The notes beneath the pieces are model-generated. The model did no database searches. It was not told the origin of the DNA and was given only the letters and a program-made list of their open reading frames with translations. This document shows positions 1-11,540 of a DNA stretch of 64,000 bases, in pieces (position 1 is the first letter of the stretch; every line of letters starts with the position of its first letter). The translations under genes were made by a program, and so were the position numbers. The stretch covers positions 1,102,183-1,166,182 of the forward strand of contig JAMWFC010000117.1 in assembly GCA_027475525.1 (NCBI GenBank). Direction: 5' to 3'. This stretch comes from Macrolepiota albuminosa (lineage: Eukaryota > Basidiomycota > Agaricomycetes > Agaricales > Agaricaceae).

Positions 1-1039
1 CCCTGCTGTTCTTCGTTCCGCCCCCCTCCCCGCGCAATACAGCATCTGTTTCATCCCATTTAGTGGACTTGTTCTGGTCAATGTTGTCCATTCTGGATGG
101 TTTCCCGGGATTAGGCAGTGTTGCCTTTCCTCCCATGTGTATTGAGGACCCCGAACGAAAGCGGAAAATAGGCTCTCTTGGGAAGGCTATTGAATCCTTT
201 CTCGGAAGGGAAAGAGGACGTCGCCTGTGTGCTGGTGGCAAAGCGCTGGTGGCACCCGTTTATGAGTCTGATGGAGGAGACGCCAAGAAATGGGGTCTTG
301 AAATAGAGAATCTTCGGGAGATGATGCAGAAAAAGACCCACGTGAGGACGGAATGAATATATTGTTAGATCTTGCTGAATTGTTTCTTAGCCCCATCTTT
401 GGCCAAGTTTTGATGATATGTTTAATGAAGCCATTCAGCAGCTGACCCAATGGGGAGGTGTCATCATAGGAAAGGATCGTGGGTAGGTTACTCTGTCATC
501 CTGCAAATTGTCGTTTATGGTCTTTGCAGGAATCTCCGTTTCGTGGCCCACAAGACACCTTCTCTAACATGGGATTGTATCATCACTGTCAAGTTCAGAG
601 AATTTTGGTTTGAATGGCGTCCTGTATTCGTTGGTATGAGCTCGGCTGTTATACCTTTGCCCTGAATACCTATATGATTATCCTAGGGCTAATGTTTGCG
701 AGCCTCAGCCTTGTTTATTGGCGCACTCGCAGTTCTCGCAGACGTGCTGAGAACAAACGCGTCGCAGATTTGGTGCAGATTGCGCTTGATGCCTTGCGGA
801 ACCAAGAATTTTCCCATCACACAGATCCCGTCACTACTCCACAACCCTATTTATCTTCGCTTCAGCTCCGGGATTTAATTCTTCAAGACGAACACTCGGT
901 CACGTTGCGGAGTCGTTTGTGGGATCAGGTAGAGTGTATAGTCGAAGGAAACGCGAACGTTAGAGCAAATTTCCAGGAAATACATGGTGGTGATGAAATG
1001 CGAGTATGGAGGTGGGTAGGAAGTTCTCGCGCAGGATAA
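1..1039 (+). CDS. Src1/Heh/Man1-type inner nuclear membrane protein, 3' part
   Basis: The gene is cut by the left edge, so only its lumenal and C-terminal part is seen. Introns 342-390, 483-529 and 634-686 join four exons. After the last intron comes a hydrophobic stretch (GLMFASLSLVYW) followed by basic residues, which fits the second membrane segment. It is followed by the MSC (Man1-Src1 C-terminal) winged-helix region: LRDLILQDEH, RLWDQVECIVEGNANVR and a final RVWRWVG. In this family the N-terminal HEH/LEM-like domain and the first membrane segment lie upstream, outside the window. Family members tether chromatin, including rDNA and telomeres, to the inner nuclear membrane. It converges with the Vps23 gene. 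Domain order and the MSC motifs are seen; function is from the family. Confidence 0.82.
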
Positions 1040-1342
1040 GTCCGCCAAGACAGGTAGAAGTGAAACATGTCAACATGTCCGATCTATTTTGTCCTTCCAC
1101 GCATGGCCCCTGGACGTGCCCTGGCCCTGAAGAAGAACCAAGCTTACTGGCGCTATCGTATGTACAGATTATGTATACTTTCTTTGTTGTCATGTTTTCG
1201 GTCATGTGCTCTGTAACTAAGTACTCGGGTGTTCGGAGCGTTCTGAGCGATACGATGAAATGGGGGAAATGGTCATTATGATTCAGGTACCTATATACAA
1301 CGGCCTCGTCGGTCCATCTCGTTCCTGTTGATTTATAAATTT
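1040..1342. other. Convergent 3' intergenic gap
   Basis: About 300 bases between two convergent stop codons. I see no gene. It presumably holds both 3' UTRs and polyadenylation signals. Confidence 0.5.
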
Positions 1343-3204
1343 TCAAGACCAATCGGAAGGCATTGACATGCCCATTGGTATTCCCTCCTGAATCCTTTCT
1401 ATCAAAGCTCGTTTCATAAACTGTTCTTCGGCCAAAAGACGCGTGCTCTGGTGTGCGCTCATTAGAAACAAGCAACGAACGTTGATAAGATGACACCTGC
1501 TCTTAAAAACTTCTCGGAGTCAATGCGTCCGGAGTTGAGTGCCCGGTGTAAATGATAGATGGTATCCTCAATGGCATTGTCTTCCGCAACGAGTGTGATG
1601 AGTCTATTAGGAGAATTTAGCGTGAGAATGGGGCGTTGAATACTTGATTGAATACACGACACAAAAAATGCTCACTGATTATGGACAATAGTGGTGGAAC
1701 AAATCAATTCATCCACTTCGGGATCACCCTTACGGCGAAGTTCCATTATATTTGTCTCAGCCTGTTGAATGCTATTCTTTAGTCTGAGGGCCACGTTACG
1801 GCTTACGTCCCGTACGGCCTCTAAGCGCGCCATCTCATCATGGATGGCAGGTTCACCAGCAAGGAGATCTTTCTGGTGCGCACGGAGGCGTTCGGCGTCG
1901 AGATCCAATGCTTGAGACAGGGAACTCAGCTCTGATGTCAGTTTTTGATGGACTTGATCATGGAGACGGATTAGTTCCGGGTTTGGTGGACGCGGCGGGG
2001 GCGGTGCGAAAGCCGGTGGGGCATTGAGTGTATCCGGAGAATCCTCATCAAGGAGGTTAACGGCGGGCGCCCGAACCGGCTGGACAAACGGATATTCCGG
2101 AGAGGGTGGCTGAGGGACTACAACGTAATTCGGGAGGGCTGGGGCTGTCGTCAGAGTAAGGGGCGGGACCAGAGTGGGAGGTGAGCTAACAGCGAGGTTT
2201 ATGTGCTCAATACCGCTAGACCGAGGACCGTGTTGCGCACTTGGAGTGAAGGGAGCATTAGAGTCAGCGGGTGTTGCATATTTCTGAGGCGTTGTAGGAC
2301 TTGTATAGGAGCCTCGATATTGTGGTGGTAAGGAAGCTGGAGAAGACCCAGGGTCGCTAAACTTTTGTTGAGACTGGTGCATTTGAGCATATCATAGATC
2401 AGTAGAATCCAGTGACATACGCGTGGGGGAGAAGTAATTACTTGAGAATGCGTTTCTAATGATGAATGAATCGCCGCTGCACTAGGTCTTGGAGGGAGTG
2501 CAGGACGATCGGGGGAGATCGGTCGTGTTGGAGGCTGCACTATGTGTGGCGATGGCAGAGACGGTGGACGACTGTGACGGGGGTCTCCGACACTGAGCGG
2601 TTGCGATGGAGTCGTTGTAACCGTTTGTAATGGTTTTGCGTACACAGGAGGTTCTGTCGAGAAATGGACCTGCATGGCTTCGACTAGAAGAGACAGATTG
2701 CAGCCCTATGATCCGACGTTGATTGGGACAGATGCACGAAGGTGCTGCAAAGACACACCTCACTTTTACGTTCCCAGTTCTGGATGTATTCTATGTTACA
2801 TTTCCCGCTAACATCGAGGTACTTTCCTGGCTTGATGAGCATATCATTGGTTGGTACAACATATGCGATAGGCGGTTGATTTGGGTATTCTCGCGTGAGC
2901 CAGATTGCTACAGGAGTGTTGTACGATGCGCCACGAAAAGAAATTGGAAGGAGTCCATGAACACAGAGAAGCAACTGGGTGCGACCATCATCATATGCTG
3001 TTTGAAGGTCAGAAGGGCACACAGAAGCTGGAAGGGAAACGGACTGAATATATCGGACTTTGGACGCAGAGTAGGATAGCGAGGAAGAAGGAGATCAATG
3101 TCTGTGTAGACGCGGTCTCGGTTGGGGTAGGACTGAACGTTGTGGCGCAGCCATTTCTGGGTCAGCGACTGTACAGAAGACATGTCGAAGTTGGTGTCAG
3201 CCAT
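1343..3204 (-). CDS. VPS23: ESCRT-I subunit Vps23/Tsg101
   Basis: The start codon (3204-3202) opens an N-terminal UEV domain (WLRHNVQSYPNRDRVYTDID, then YNTPVAIWLTREYPNQPP and GKYLDVSGKCNIEYIQNW). This E2-like fold lacks a catalytic cysteine and binds ubiquitin and P(S/T)AP motifs. A long proline-rich linker follows, then a coiled coil (LHDQVHQKLTSELSSLSQAL onward). The C-terminal steadiness box is LVAEDNAIEDTIYHLHRAL, then after an intron RLLAEEQFMKRALIERI. The protein works on endosomes, sorting ubiquitinated membrane cargo into multivesicular bodies. It is split by several short introns. It shares a 500-base divergent promoter region with the TEA factor. Domain order matches the family completely. 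Confidence 0.93.
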
Positions 3205-3699
3205 GGAGAGGTAAAGCTCTCACGCTTCCCCATTTGGAGAGATCGCCGATATCAGCTGTTCTGGGGTCTCAGCTTCCGGATTGGGAAGACCCCAATCTGC
3301 TTCCGTCAGATCGGACGACAATAAGATCGGCCGGCAGCAGCCGGCAGCCTGCGCTGTGTCTCGAGTCAGTTGCTCGATTTGGCAGGTACAAAGGGCGCCG
3401 TCTGGGTCTCTCAAGCTTGTACGAAGAAGAGAAACGCAGTGGGGCAGAGTCAAAAGACAATGACTAGTTATACTGTCAACTCCCCCACTGTTGTTCTTTA
3501 TCCTCCCAGATCTGACAGACGGTCATCCTAACAGTCTCCTGTATAACGGTTCCTATATGCCTAATCTGGGAACCGATCTAGGATCTCAAATCTCATCGCA
3601 TGGCCATCGCTGTGGTCTTTTTCGTCCGACTATATAGTTCCGGCCCATGTATATAAGCCCCCGAGTTTCGTCTTTTCCTTCCTTTTCGCTCAAGCCGTC
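3205..3699. promoter_or_regulatory. Divergent promoter region, VPS23 / TEA factor
   Basis: This gap separates two start codons pointing apart. On the plus side two TATA-like stretches, TATATAG at 3631 and TATATAAG at 3649, lie 50-70 bases before the TEA-factor ATG. No comparable box is clear on the other side. Open frames here look like chance. Confidence 0.45.
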
Positions 3700-5249
3700 A
3701 TGTCCGTCTCCGCCAAACGCCCCACCAGCTCTCTCATCCCTCAGCGGAAGCATCGCAAACTTTTGAAAGATGGCAGCGGTATAGAAGTTTGGCCAGAGAG
3801 TATCGAGAAGATCTTCGTCCAAGGTGCGTTGCCTTTACTCTGCACATTTTCCTTCGCTGACATTCTCCAGGTCTCTATGAGTACTGGAGGTCCCCTTGGG
3901 CTACTTATTCACAGTCCCGCGGGCGGAGTAGATGGCGCAATCAATTCTTGGTAGATTACCTTCAGAAAGCTGGTATCGACCGGACCAAAAAACAAGTTGC
4001 AAGCCACATCCAAGTATTACGAAATATGTGGAAAGGAGAACCAGGTCTGTATCTACCTCTACTGGATTTTCCTACCGTTAAACGTGCCTAGAATTCTATC
4101 TGGTCGCCGGTGGTGAAGAACCTCCATCGGATACGCCTGTCAAGCTGGAGGATAACTCTTTGATTACTTTCGACTTTGATGAGACCGACAGTTCATCTAA
4201 CTCTACGTCGTCTGATTTTTCTCCTCCGGAACTTCAGCGTGATTTCCCTCCGTCTCCCGGACAAGTCGCAGGTGGCTATGCAATCGGTTCTAATTCTCCT
4301 CCGTCCAAAGGTTCCATATCTCCTTACGACTCACCAGATCCCTATACTATATCCATGCCTAGTTCTATGCCTGTATACCCGGTTGACTCTCCGGACCATT
4401 TACCCATACAAAATGCCCGTCACTCTCTCAGTGCCTTGCCCGGCCAGGCTTACACGTATTCTTCCCTCAAGCCCAACACATCCTACGCAGTTTCTGGTAG
4501 TGTTTCAGATATTTGCACATATTCATACCCACACTCTCCGAGTCGGGTCACATCCATATGCCTCTGGACGGATGGCATGGCACCGCTCTCAATCAAACTT
4601 GATGCCTTGATGTCTCCACACACATCCATCTGCATGCCCCTCGTACTTGAATTGCGCTTAAGTATCGCACCAAATGGTGGCGTCACGGGTACATCGCCTC
4701 AAGACGGGTTCTTTACCTCTGTCTCTCTCTCCAAATTGTGGAACAACTTTGGAAAATGTGTCACCAGAGTATATGCCAACAACATATGCACCTCAGAGGT
4801 GGTAGGCGCACTTGATGTCTCTAACATAGAGATGGGAATTGTGAACGCGACGTTACCAGAGTCTTCATTAAGTCGTTGCAGGTGGCTTGATGCCTGTAAG
4901 TTGATGTAAAAATGTCCTTTGCATATGCGATATTTAAGACCATCTCTGTCTAGCCATACCCACGACGATTACGCAAGAGGTTATCACCGACGATGAGACA
5001 GTGTTGTACCTTATCTATGACTTGGATCGAAGCATGGGTCCCATGTCATCTGTCAAGTTGGTGCGCTGGAAGACCATGGCGAAATCTTCTCCTTCGGCAC
5101 GGCCGGGAGCGCATCCTCCTCTCACAAGCCCTGCCTACCATGATTACTCCACCCCATCATATTCCACATTCACAGTAACATCTCCTTCACTTTCTGTATC
5201 ACCGGCAGTCAACAATACACGACATGCCGCGTCCACCTTGCCATTTTAA
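3700..5249 (+). CDS. TEA/ATTS-domain transcription factor
   Basis: Four exons are joined by introns 3824-3870, 4045-4091 and 4896-4953. The TEA DNA-binding domain starts about 30 residues in: VWPESIEKIFVQGLYEYW, then RNQFLVDYLQKAGIDRTKKQ, ending with the hallmark VASHIQVLRNMWKGEPE. The recognition-helix motif KQVxSHIQVL is intact. The rest is Ser/Pro-rich, with a C-terminal part that may be the conserved partner-binding region of fungal TEA proteins. AbaA and Tec1 of ascomycetes, developmental and filamentation regulators, belong to the same family, so a role in development is plausible but not shown. The target would be CATTCY-like sites. Confidence 0.88.
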
Positions 5250-5439
5250 TCCTCCGGGTAAATTATGACTCCGTACTAAAAACAGTACGTGGAGCTGGAA
5301 CGTTCATACATACTGATACCTCCTCAAAGGATCGTTGCGGATTAACACAACTCTTGTCTTCTATCTAGCCTTAGTATTTTGTAAATCTATTCACTATGTA
5401 GTTATAATAACTTGTATAATACTGGACCATTATATCCCC

Positions 5440-8225
5440 TCACGAGCGGACAATGCTCAGAATTTTTCCTGCTTCCGCGCTAATTTTGGCATCCCAATGT
5501 TTCTCTCGCAAAGTGTGAAGCTCCCAGAACGAGGTCCCAAATGGATTCGAGAGCTCTGGATCATCCAAATCAGGGCAATATATACCGTTGAATGTCCGAT
5601 CTTTTGTGGATAACAAAGCTTCGAGTTTGGGATCTTTAGCTATAAGACTGCCCACGAAATCAAGCGCCCGCTGGGCAGCTGCAGGCGGCCAATGTAGAGA
5701 CGCGCTCAGTAAACGCTTTGCGAAAGCCGCGGACCGTCCAGGAGGAGCTATGTTACTTAGCGATCTTGGCGAGAACACAAGGTTGAGTGTATGGAATAAC
5801 ATGTCGGAAACGGACTGTGTCTTCATAAGGCTAGTGCTGGTAACCGAAGGCGGTGGCGCGGAATCGATATCCATCATGAGACTCAAAGGAAGGATCAATG
5901 CATACAACGCCGAAATGAAGTCGCTCAGATCAAGGTTCAGTGCTTCTCCTGTGATTAGCACAAAACGAGTCAGTCGAAAGGGCGATTTTAACGGATTGAA
6001 TCTATTGGCGTGCCTTGCCCTGATAGAAGCTCAAAAGCTGTAACGACGCATGAGAGACGGTGCCGTATGTTGTTGGCATATGTGACAGTGAAACCAATCG
6101 TTTCATCATCATCATCTGATTCGCGCGAGATTAACTCCTTAAGGACAGCTAAAAGGTCTTTGAAGAAGTCAATGTTCACAAGGTGAGCGAATTTCGAGAT
6201 GCCATGCAAGGCTGCTGGCAAGAGCGGCGTCGGTTTTGGATTCTTGAGAATTCGAAAATAGAGGACAAAGAGAAGCTTGAGAGTTTCTGTTTGCTAAGAG
6301 AAAAAAAAGAAATATGGGACCGTTCGAGAAAACCCAACATTTTCAAAAGCACAGAAATACTCACTGTGGTCATTCGCTCCTCCTTGTTGACCTCGGCTTC
6401 TGCTTCACGGTACTCTTTATCAATTTCCCGTTTTTCTTTGAGAGCCTTCTTTGCCTTCTTGCTCAAGTGCGGCAACTCAGTAGTCTTTCCTTTAGCGCGC
6501 CGAGCGGCAGCTTTACTACCAGACTCCTTTTTTAAGGGTTTATCCACAGAAGAGTCTGAAGCCCGTATACCCAATTCCGTCTTGAGTCGTAGGTAAAGTA
6601 GGCATGAAAGTACCTCTGGGCGGACATTGAACCGTTTTTCCTTGATCATACGGTTCAATAGCCTTACAATCTCCAAAGAAACAACGCCAGTAAGGTCTTC
6701 ACGGAATACGTGAATAAGTGTGTTCAAACATAACTCGGAAGACTGGATAATTGACCGGTGAGAACATAGAATCCAGCATATGAAGAATGCACACACTGAA
6801 TCCCATGATTTTTTGCTCAATCTAGCAACGATACAGCTCATAAGATTGACGCGAAAGTTAAAGTGAGTGGCTTCTTTTAGCAAGGCACAAACAGATTCCA
6901 ACGCTATATCCGCCAAGTCACTGTGAGCTAGAGAAACATGAGTTCCGGATGACATCTAATCCAGAAAGCGGTACCTTTTATCTCTCCTTCAAGAAGACGC
7001 AGATACGTCTGATATGATGTTACTAGGCCTTGCTCCCAATCTCTGGTTCGAGCCACCATTTGACTAACTTTTTCCGCCTTTTCTTTGTCAGTCAAGGCTC
7101 GAATTCGGTACCCAGGGATGATATCCTTGAAGACAGCTAACTGTGAAAGTATGGAGAGTTTTCGTATAATCGGATCGTTTGGCACAGGGTCCGGGTGAGA
7201 AGGTGTTGTAATTTCTGATAGTGAAAATGTATGAAGTCGCCTCAAGAGGCCAAGCTTCAAATCAAAATACGTGAAGTGAAGAGAAAAGGGTAGAACCAAG
7301 TAACTCACACTGTTCTCTGGATCCGAAACAATTTCTTGGCATATTCCTGCGATCTGTTCTTTGGCAGCGCGTATGCGTGAAGCCTTGGACTGATTCGAAA
7401 CGACATCTATCACTGCTGGTCGACCAAAACGTGCACCGGTGGACACATCATCAACCTTTCGCGGTTGCTCTTGAAAATTGGGTTCATCACTGTCTGAGCC
7501 CTCTTCGCCACTATCCGTCAGAGGTGTAAATGTCACCTTCCCAGTAGGACGGACATCGCCACCGGGCAGCTTAATTGGAAGACCTTTTATACCACGACTT
7601 TCTTCAGTCTCCCGACTGTGCTTTCTAGGAACCTTCTCGTATGTCATTTCCGCATCTGAGGTGTCATTGCGATCTGAGTTCTCTGAATCGTCTCCCAACG
7701 ATGATATGGATTCTATGTCCGAGCTGTTGAAAGAACCGCCATCGTCTTCGTCCTCTGAATCTATCGAAGGCAGATCGTCATTTATCGCGTGCCTGACGGG
7801 TTTGTTGAGACGATGTAAACGCTCAGTTTCTTTTTTACTCCTGAGATGATTTTTAGAGGAGCAATGGGTACGAGGGATAACTATAATCAAACCGTGCTAT
7901 TCCCTTTTTGTCCAAAGAGGTTAGGAATGACGCGGCACCTCCGTACTCCTCGAAGACCTCCAAATCCTGGTCGGACAGGTTAATGTCATCTTCATCATCG
8001 ACATTGGGTATTGGTATCATTGCACGGTCAGATAGCTTCTCTCTTCCGTTTTCTTTTGGCTTTGCGGGATAAATTTTTGGCCGTGAATGTGCCCCAGATT
8101 GGGAGGATATTTTGCGCTTTTTGACGGACTTCTGGAATTGAGTGAGTAACAAAGGAGGGACGGTTAATGGCTTTAACTACCAGCAAAGGGGGTCCAGATC
8201 TCTTGCCATTTTGTTTAGCGGCCAT
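5440..8225 (-). CDS. NOC3: Nucleolar complex protein 3 (ribosome biogenesis)
   Basis: It starts at 8225 with a basic Lys/Arg-rich N terminus ([14 protein letters not shown]). An acidic region follows ([11 protein letters not shown]). The Noc3 core is [20 protein letters not shown], then [20 protein letters not shown] with the W-E-x-G-L block. A second Lys-rich segment ([20 protein letters not shown]) precedes an alpha-helical C-terminal half of the Noc3/CBF type. In yeast Noc3 pairs with Noc2 to carry 60S pre-ribosomes and is also reported to take part in replication licensing. Several short introns interrupt it. It converges with the TEA factor (190-base gap) and diverges from APC5. Confidence 0.87.
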
Positions 8226-8436
8226 TTACCTGCCACTGAAGCTACTGAGTAGACGAGACAAAATTGGATCAGCTTATAAATGATTGACACATGGTGGCAG
8301 TGACTTCGGTTATCTACATAGTGCATTTGTCTTCCAGCTCTACTTAGCCAAGCTTGACGTGATTGACGCGTTCAAGACTTACATGATATCGACGCCATTT
8401 ACTCTTGTGCACTAAGTACAGGTTGTAGGATCTTTA
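8226..8436. promoter_or_regulatory. Divergent promoter region, NOC3 / APC5
   Basis: About 210 bases separate the two divergent start codons, so promoters must overlap or lie close together. I see no clear TATA box. Confidence 0.4.
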
Positions 8437-11356
8437 ATGGATGACGCGCCTCCCCCAACAGATCATGTCCTTCGGCCCCATCACGTCGACCTGTTGACAA
8501 TTCTTGTTTTTGCCTTCAAAGAACCTGAATGCAAAGATATTCCTCCCGCTTTCCTACTCCATCTGTATCGCACTCTTCTCAATGAAATATCTGAGGTAAG
8601 TTGTCGGACCATTGCTCTGGATATCTACTTGAATGGTTCAATCCAGGTTTCTCGGCCACAGTCCCACTATGATCTAATGAAAACCGTCTGTAGTGGTCCA
8701 AATGCTGATTCAGAGAAGTCTCAGCGCGTGATAGCTGCTATCAAAGCTGTTGTAAGACATTGACTTCGTAGCTACTTGAATTAAGTATACCTATTCACGG
8801 CGGACTACCTAGCACGCTGACCTCACAAGCGCTGATCAGATTACAAATTTTTTTGGAAGTACGTCTCAGGATTCTTATGTCTTTATTCTTTATGATTTGT
8901 TCCTGATATAGACCTTCCCTCACTTTTTGTGGAAAAGGCCGAAGACGTCAGTTACTTTATGACTATATACGTTTAATCACTGAATTTCGATGCAGGAACC
9001 ACCAGTGCTGGTACATATTATGCCATTGTCCAGAAACATGCTTTGATTATCACCCCTATAGATGCGTCGTTCTATATTCGGTTACTTCTCCCGACGCTGT
9101 TTTGTCAGCTTCATAAAATTGTCCTTCTCTGGTGTTGTGAAACTTCAAAGGGACTACCGGTCTTGGTGCCATGGTGATGTCTCTGCAGGATATGATCCCG
9201 TCGTTAAAGACCAAATGAGTAATTGTAAGCCTCAGTTGCTTTGTGGAGCTATTTATCTTCTTAGATACCACCTGTCTTAGCCGACTTGTTGATTTTCAAG
9301 ACACAAGCGGACAAGAAATCATGGGCCAAGCCAGATGCCTATGAAGCGTAAGCATGATGCTGCGAAGTCTGTTGTCCATATATATCATTTACGTGATACC
9401 TTTTCTAGTTGGGAAAAAGGGCACACTACTGGTGACGAGAATGTCGCCACAGAGAACCTCCGACGTTTTTTCGAACAACACTTCCACGAAAATAATGATT
9501 CGTAAGTTGCTTGGATGATTTTTCCTGCTATGTTTTTTCAAGGCGCGATAGAGGGGTTCGACAACATGCGCTGTTAAATCTGGTTCGCATGCATTATCTT
9601 CGAAATGAATTTACAGCAGCCCGAAAGGTAGTTGGTAGCCGAAGTCTGTGTTGTTGCCCAGTTCACAAGTCTTCAGTTCCTAATGGAAGCAATTACCGTC
9701 GCTCGTACTTGTGGAGACAAAATCACATTACAACATTGCATTAGGTCTGAATCTTCTCTTAATAACGCCAACAGATATTGACCCTATAAAGCATGCTACA
9801 CCGTCTTCCTCCGACCGAACCCGGGCGAAAGCCCACACTGAATGAGATACAACCAGATTTACACCCTCTTGAAGTCCTCTTCGACGTTAGAAAACTTGTG
9901 GACACCGAAAACGTATGTATTACAAGATCTACACTGTTCGACGACGTTGACATTTGACAGGATCAACCTTTGAGCGCAGCGTTCATTAAAATAGGTCAAG
10001 CAACTGGGTTGTATGATCATTGGCTTGATGCTCAGGGCACTCCACCCATCGATGAAGAACAATGGGCGCAGCATGCGGTGCAATCTGTGGTCTGGGACGC
10101 TATAGGTGTGACTCGGTTTATCACCACATTTGGCGCCACTCAGAGACCACTTGATATTCCTGGGCAGGTTGTAGCGAACTTGCCTCTATTGAAGAGTCCA
10201 TCGTATTGGTCTTTACCCAACCGAGTGCAGAGGACCACAACAGAATCACTATGTATCTCAATAGAGCATATCGGGTTGGTATAAAATTATTTTCTGGAAA
10301 ATCTTGTTCTCAAGGACCATTGCAGAAAGCTAGACAGGGATTCTACTCTGAAGCCCTTTCTCTGTTGCTAGAGCCTAATGTATGGCGGGGACTAAACATG
10401 AATGACTACACAGCTTGGGCTCAGGAAATCTGGCACATTCTTGTCTTACGCGCAACTCGCCGGTAGGCGTTTATGATTCAGTGCGTATTTCCCACCTAGA
10501 TGCTCTACACAGTGGCCAGGACCGGCATTTTCGAGAATTCCTTCTTCCTCATCGACCACCAGGCGATTACAACCCTAGAGATTATCTTCATGATGAAAGA
10601 TCTGTGCAACCGGACAAAATTCGCGATCCGCTATATGAAGTTATACAAATGCGTGTACGTTCTGTTCAGTCTTCTGTCTTTCCATTCAACAATAGAAACA
10701 GCATTGCGATCAAGCTCCATCTGCTATCGACCAACTGCTTAAAGCTTTGTGGCATTCAGAGTTCTTGACTCGTTTTAGTGAATATAGAGCGGGCATCATT
10801 CTCTTGGCCGACGTAAGCATAGACTTTCATTTGCCGCAACGATCCCAGAGGATTCTGGAGGAGGTCCTGCCGCAGGTAAATGCCTTGCTCTTGATTATTG
10901 AACTGTTATTTGTTGACCGTGATAGATCATCAACGGAAAGAATCTTGAACAACGTGCTTTCGCATGTTTCACCCTTGCGCGAAGTATAGTAGCTGCTTCT
11001 TCCAGCTCTATAGGTATGTAAAGATGCAATTCTATGTGTTTATTGGTAGATTATTTTTAATTACTTTGATTACAGCTATCGGGCTTCAAGAAACTCTTCC
11101 ATACCTAAAAATTGCAGAGGAAGACTACCGGCAGTTGGAGATCAGCACTTCTCTAATGCACGTTCAATATTTGTTATCTGTTGTCTACCACAACTTGGGT
11201 ATGCTGCAACAGAGGGACGCAGCAGCCCAGCGACATCTCATAACACTGGAACTCCAACATAAGCAAGGTGCAGTTGTTGTCGAAGATGACGCACAGCGGG
11301 TCCTTGAAATCGTAGAGTTGGTTGGTGCCCATCTGGCCAGTAGATATTCAGATTGA
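8437..11356 (+). CDS. APC5: Anaphase-promoting complex subunit 5
   Basis: Many short exons read through from MDDAPPPTDHVLRPHHVDLL. The diagnostic stretch is the ANAPC5 TPR block near 9550-9770: RGVRQHALLNLVRMHYLRNE, then after an intron LLTEAITVARTCGDKITLQH followed by CISLLKRL. The C-terminal half continues as TPR-like helices (YLKIAEEDYRQLEI, HVQYLLSVVYHNLGMLQQ) and ends with VLEIVELVGAHLASRYSD. The subunit is part of the APC/C platform, the ubiquitin ligase that drives anaphase and mitotic exit. It is followed closely (184 bases) by the XMAP215 gene in the same direction. The identity of the central TPR block is strong; exact exon edges near 8760-9500 are less sure. Confidence 0.84.
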
Positions 11357-11540
11357 ATGATAGTCTTAATTGATACATACGTCGTGGGGTCTCACGGTGG
11401 TTCTTACTGTAAACCATCCGGAAGACGTGCTTAATAAACTCACGTGATGGCATCACGAGCTTGAACTTGAAGAATCAGATATCAACACGACCCTTGTGAA
11501 CGCGTTTTCTCATATCTACGAACTGAATCCTCCTCGAGGT

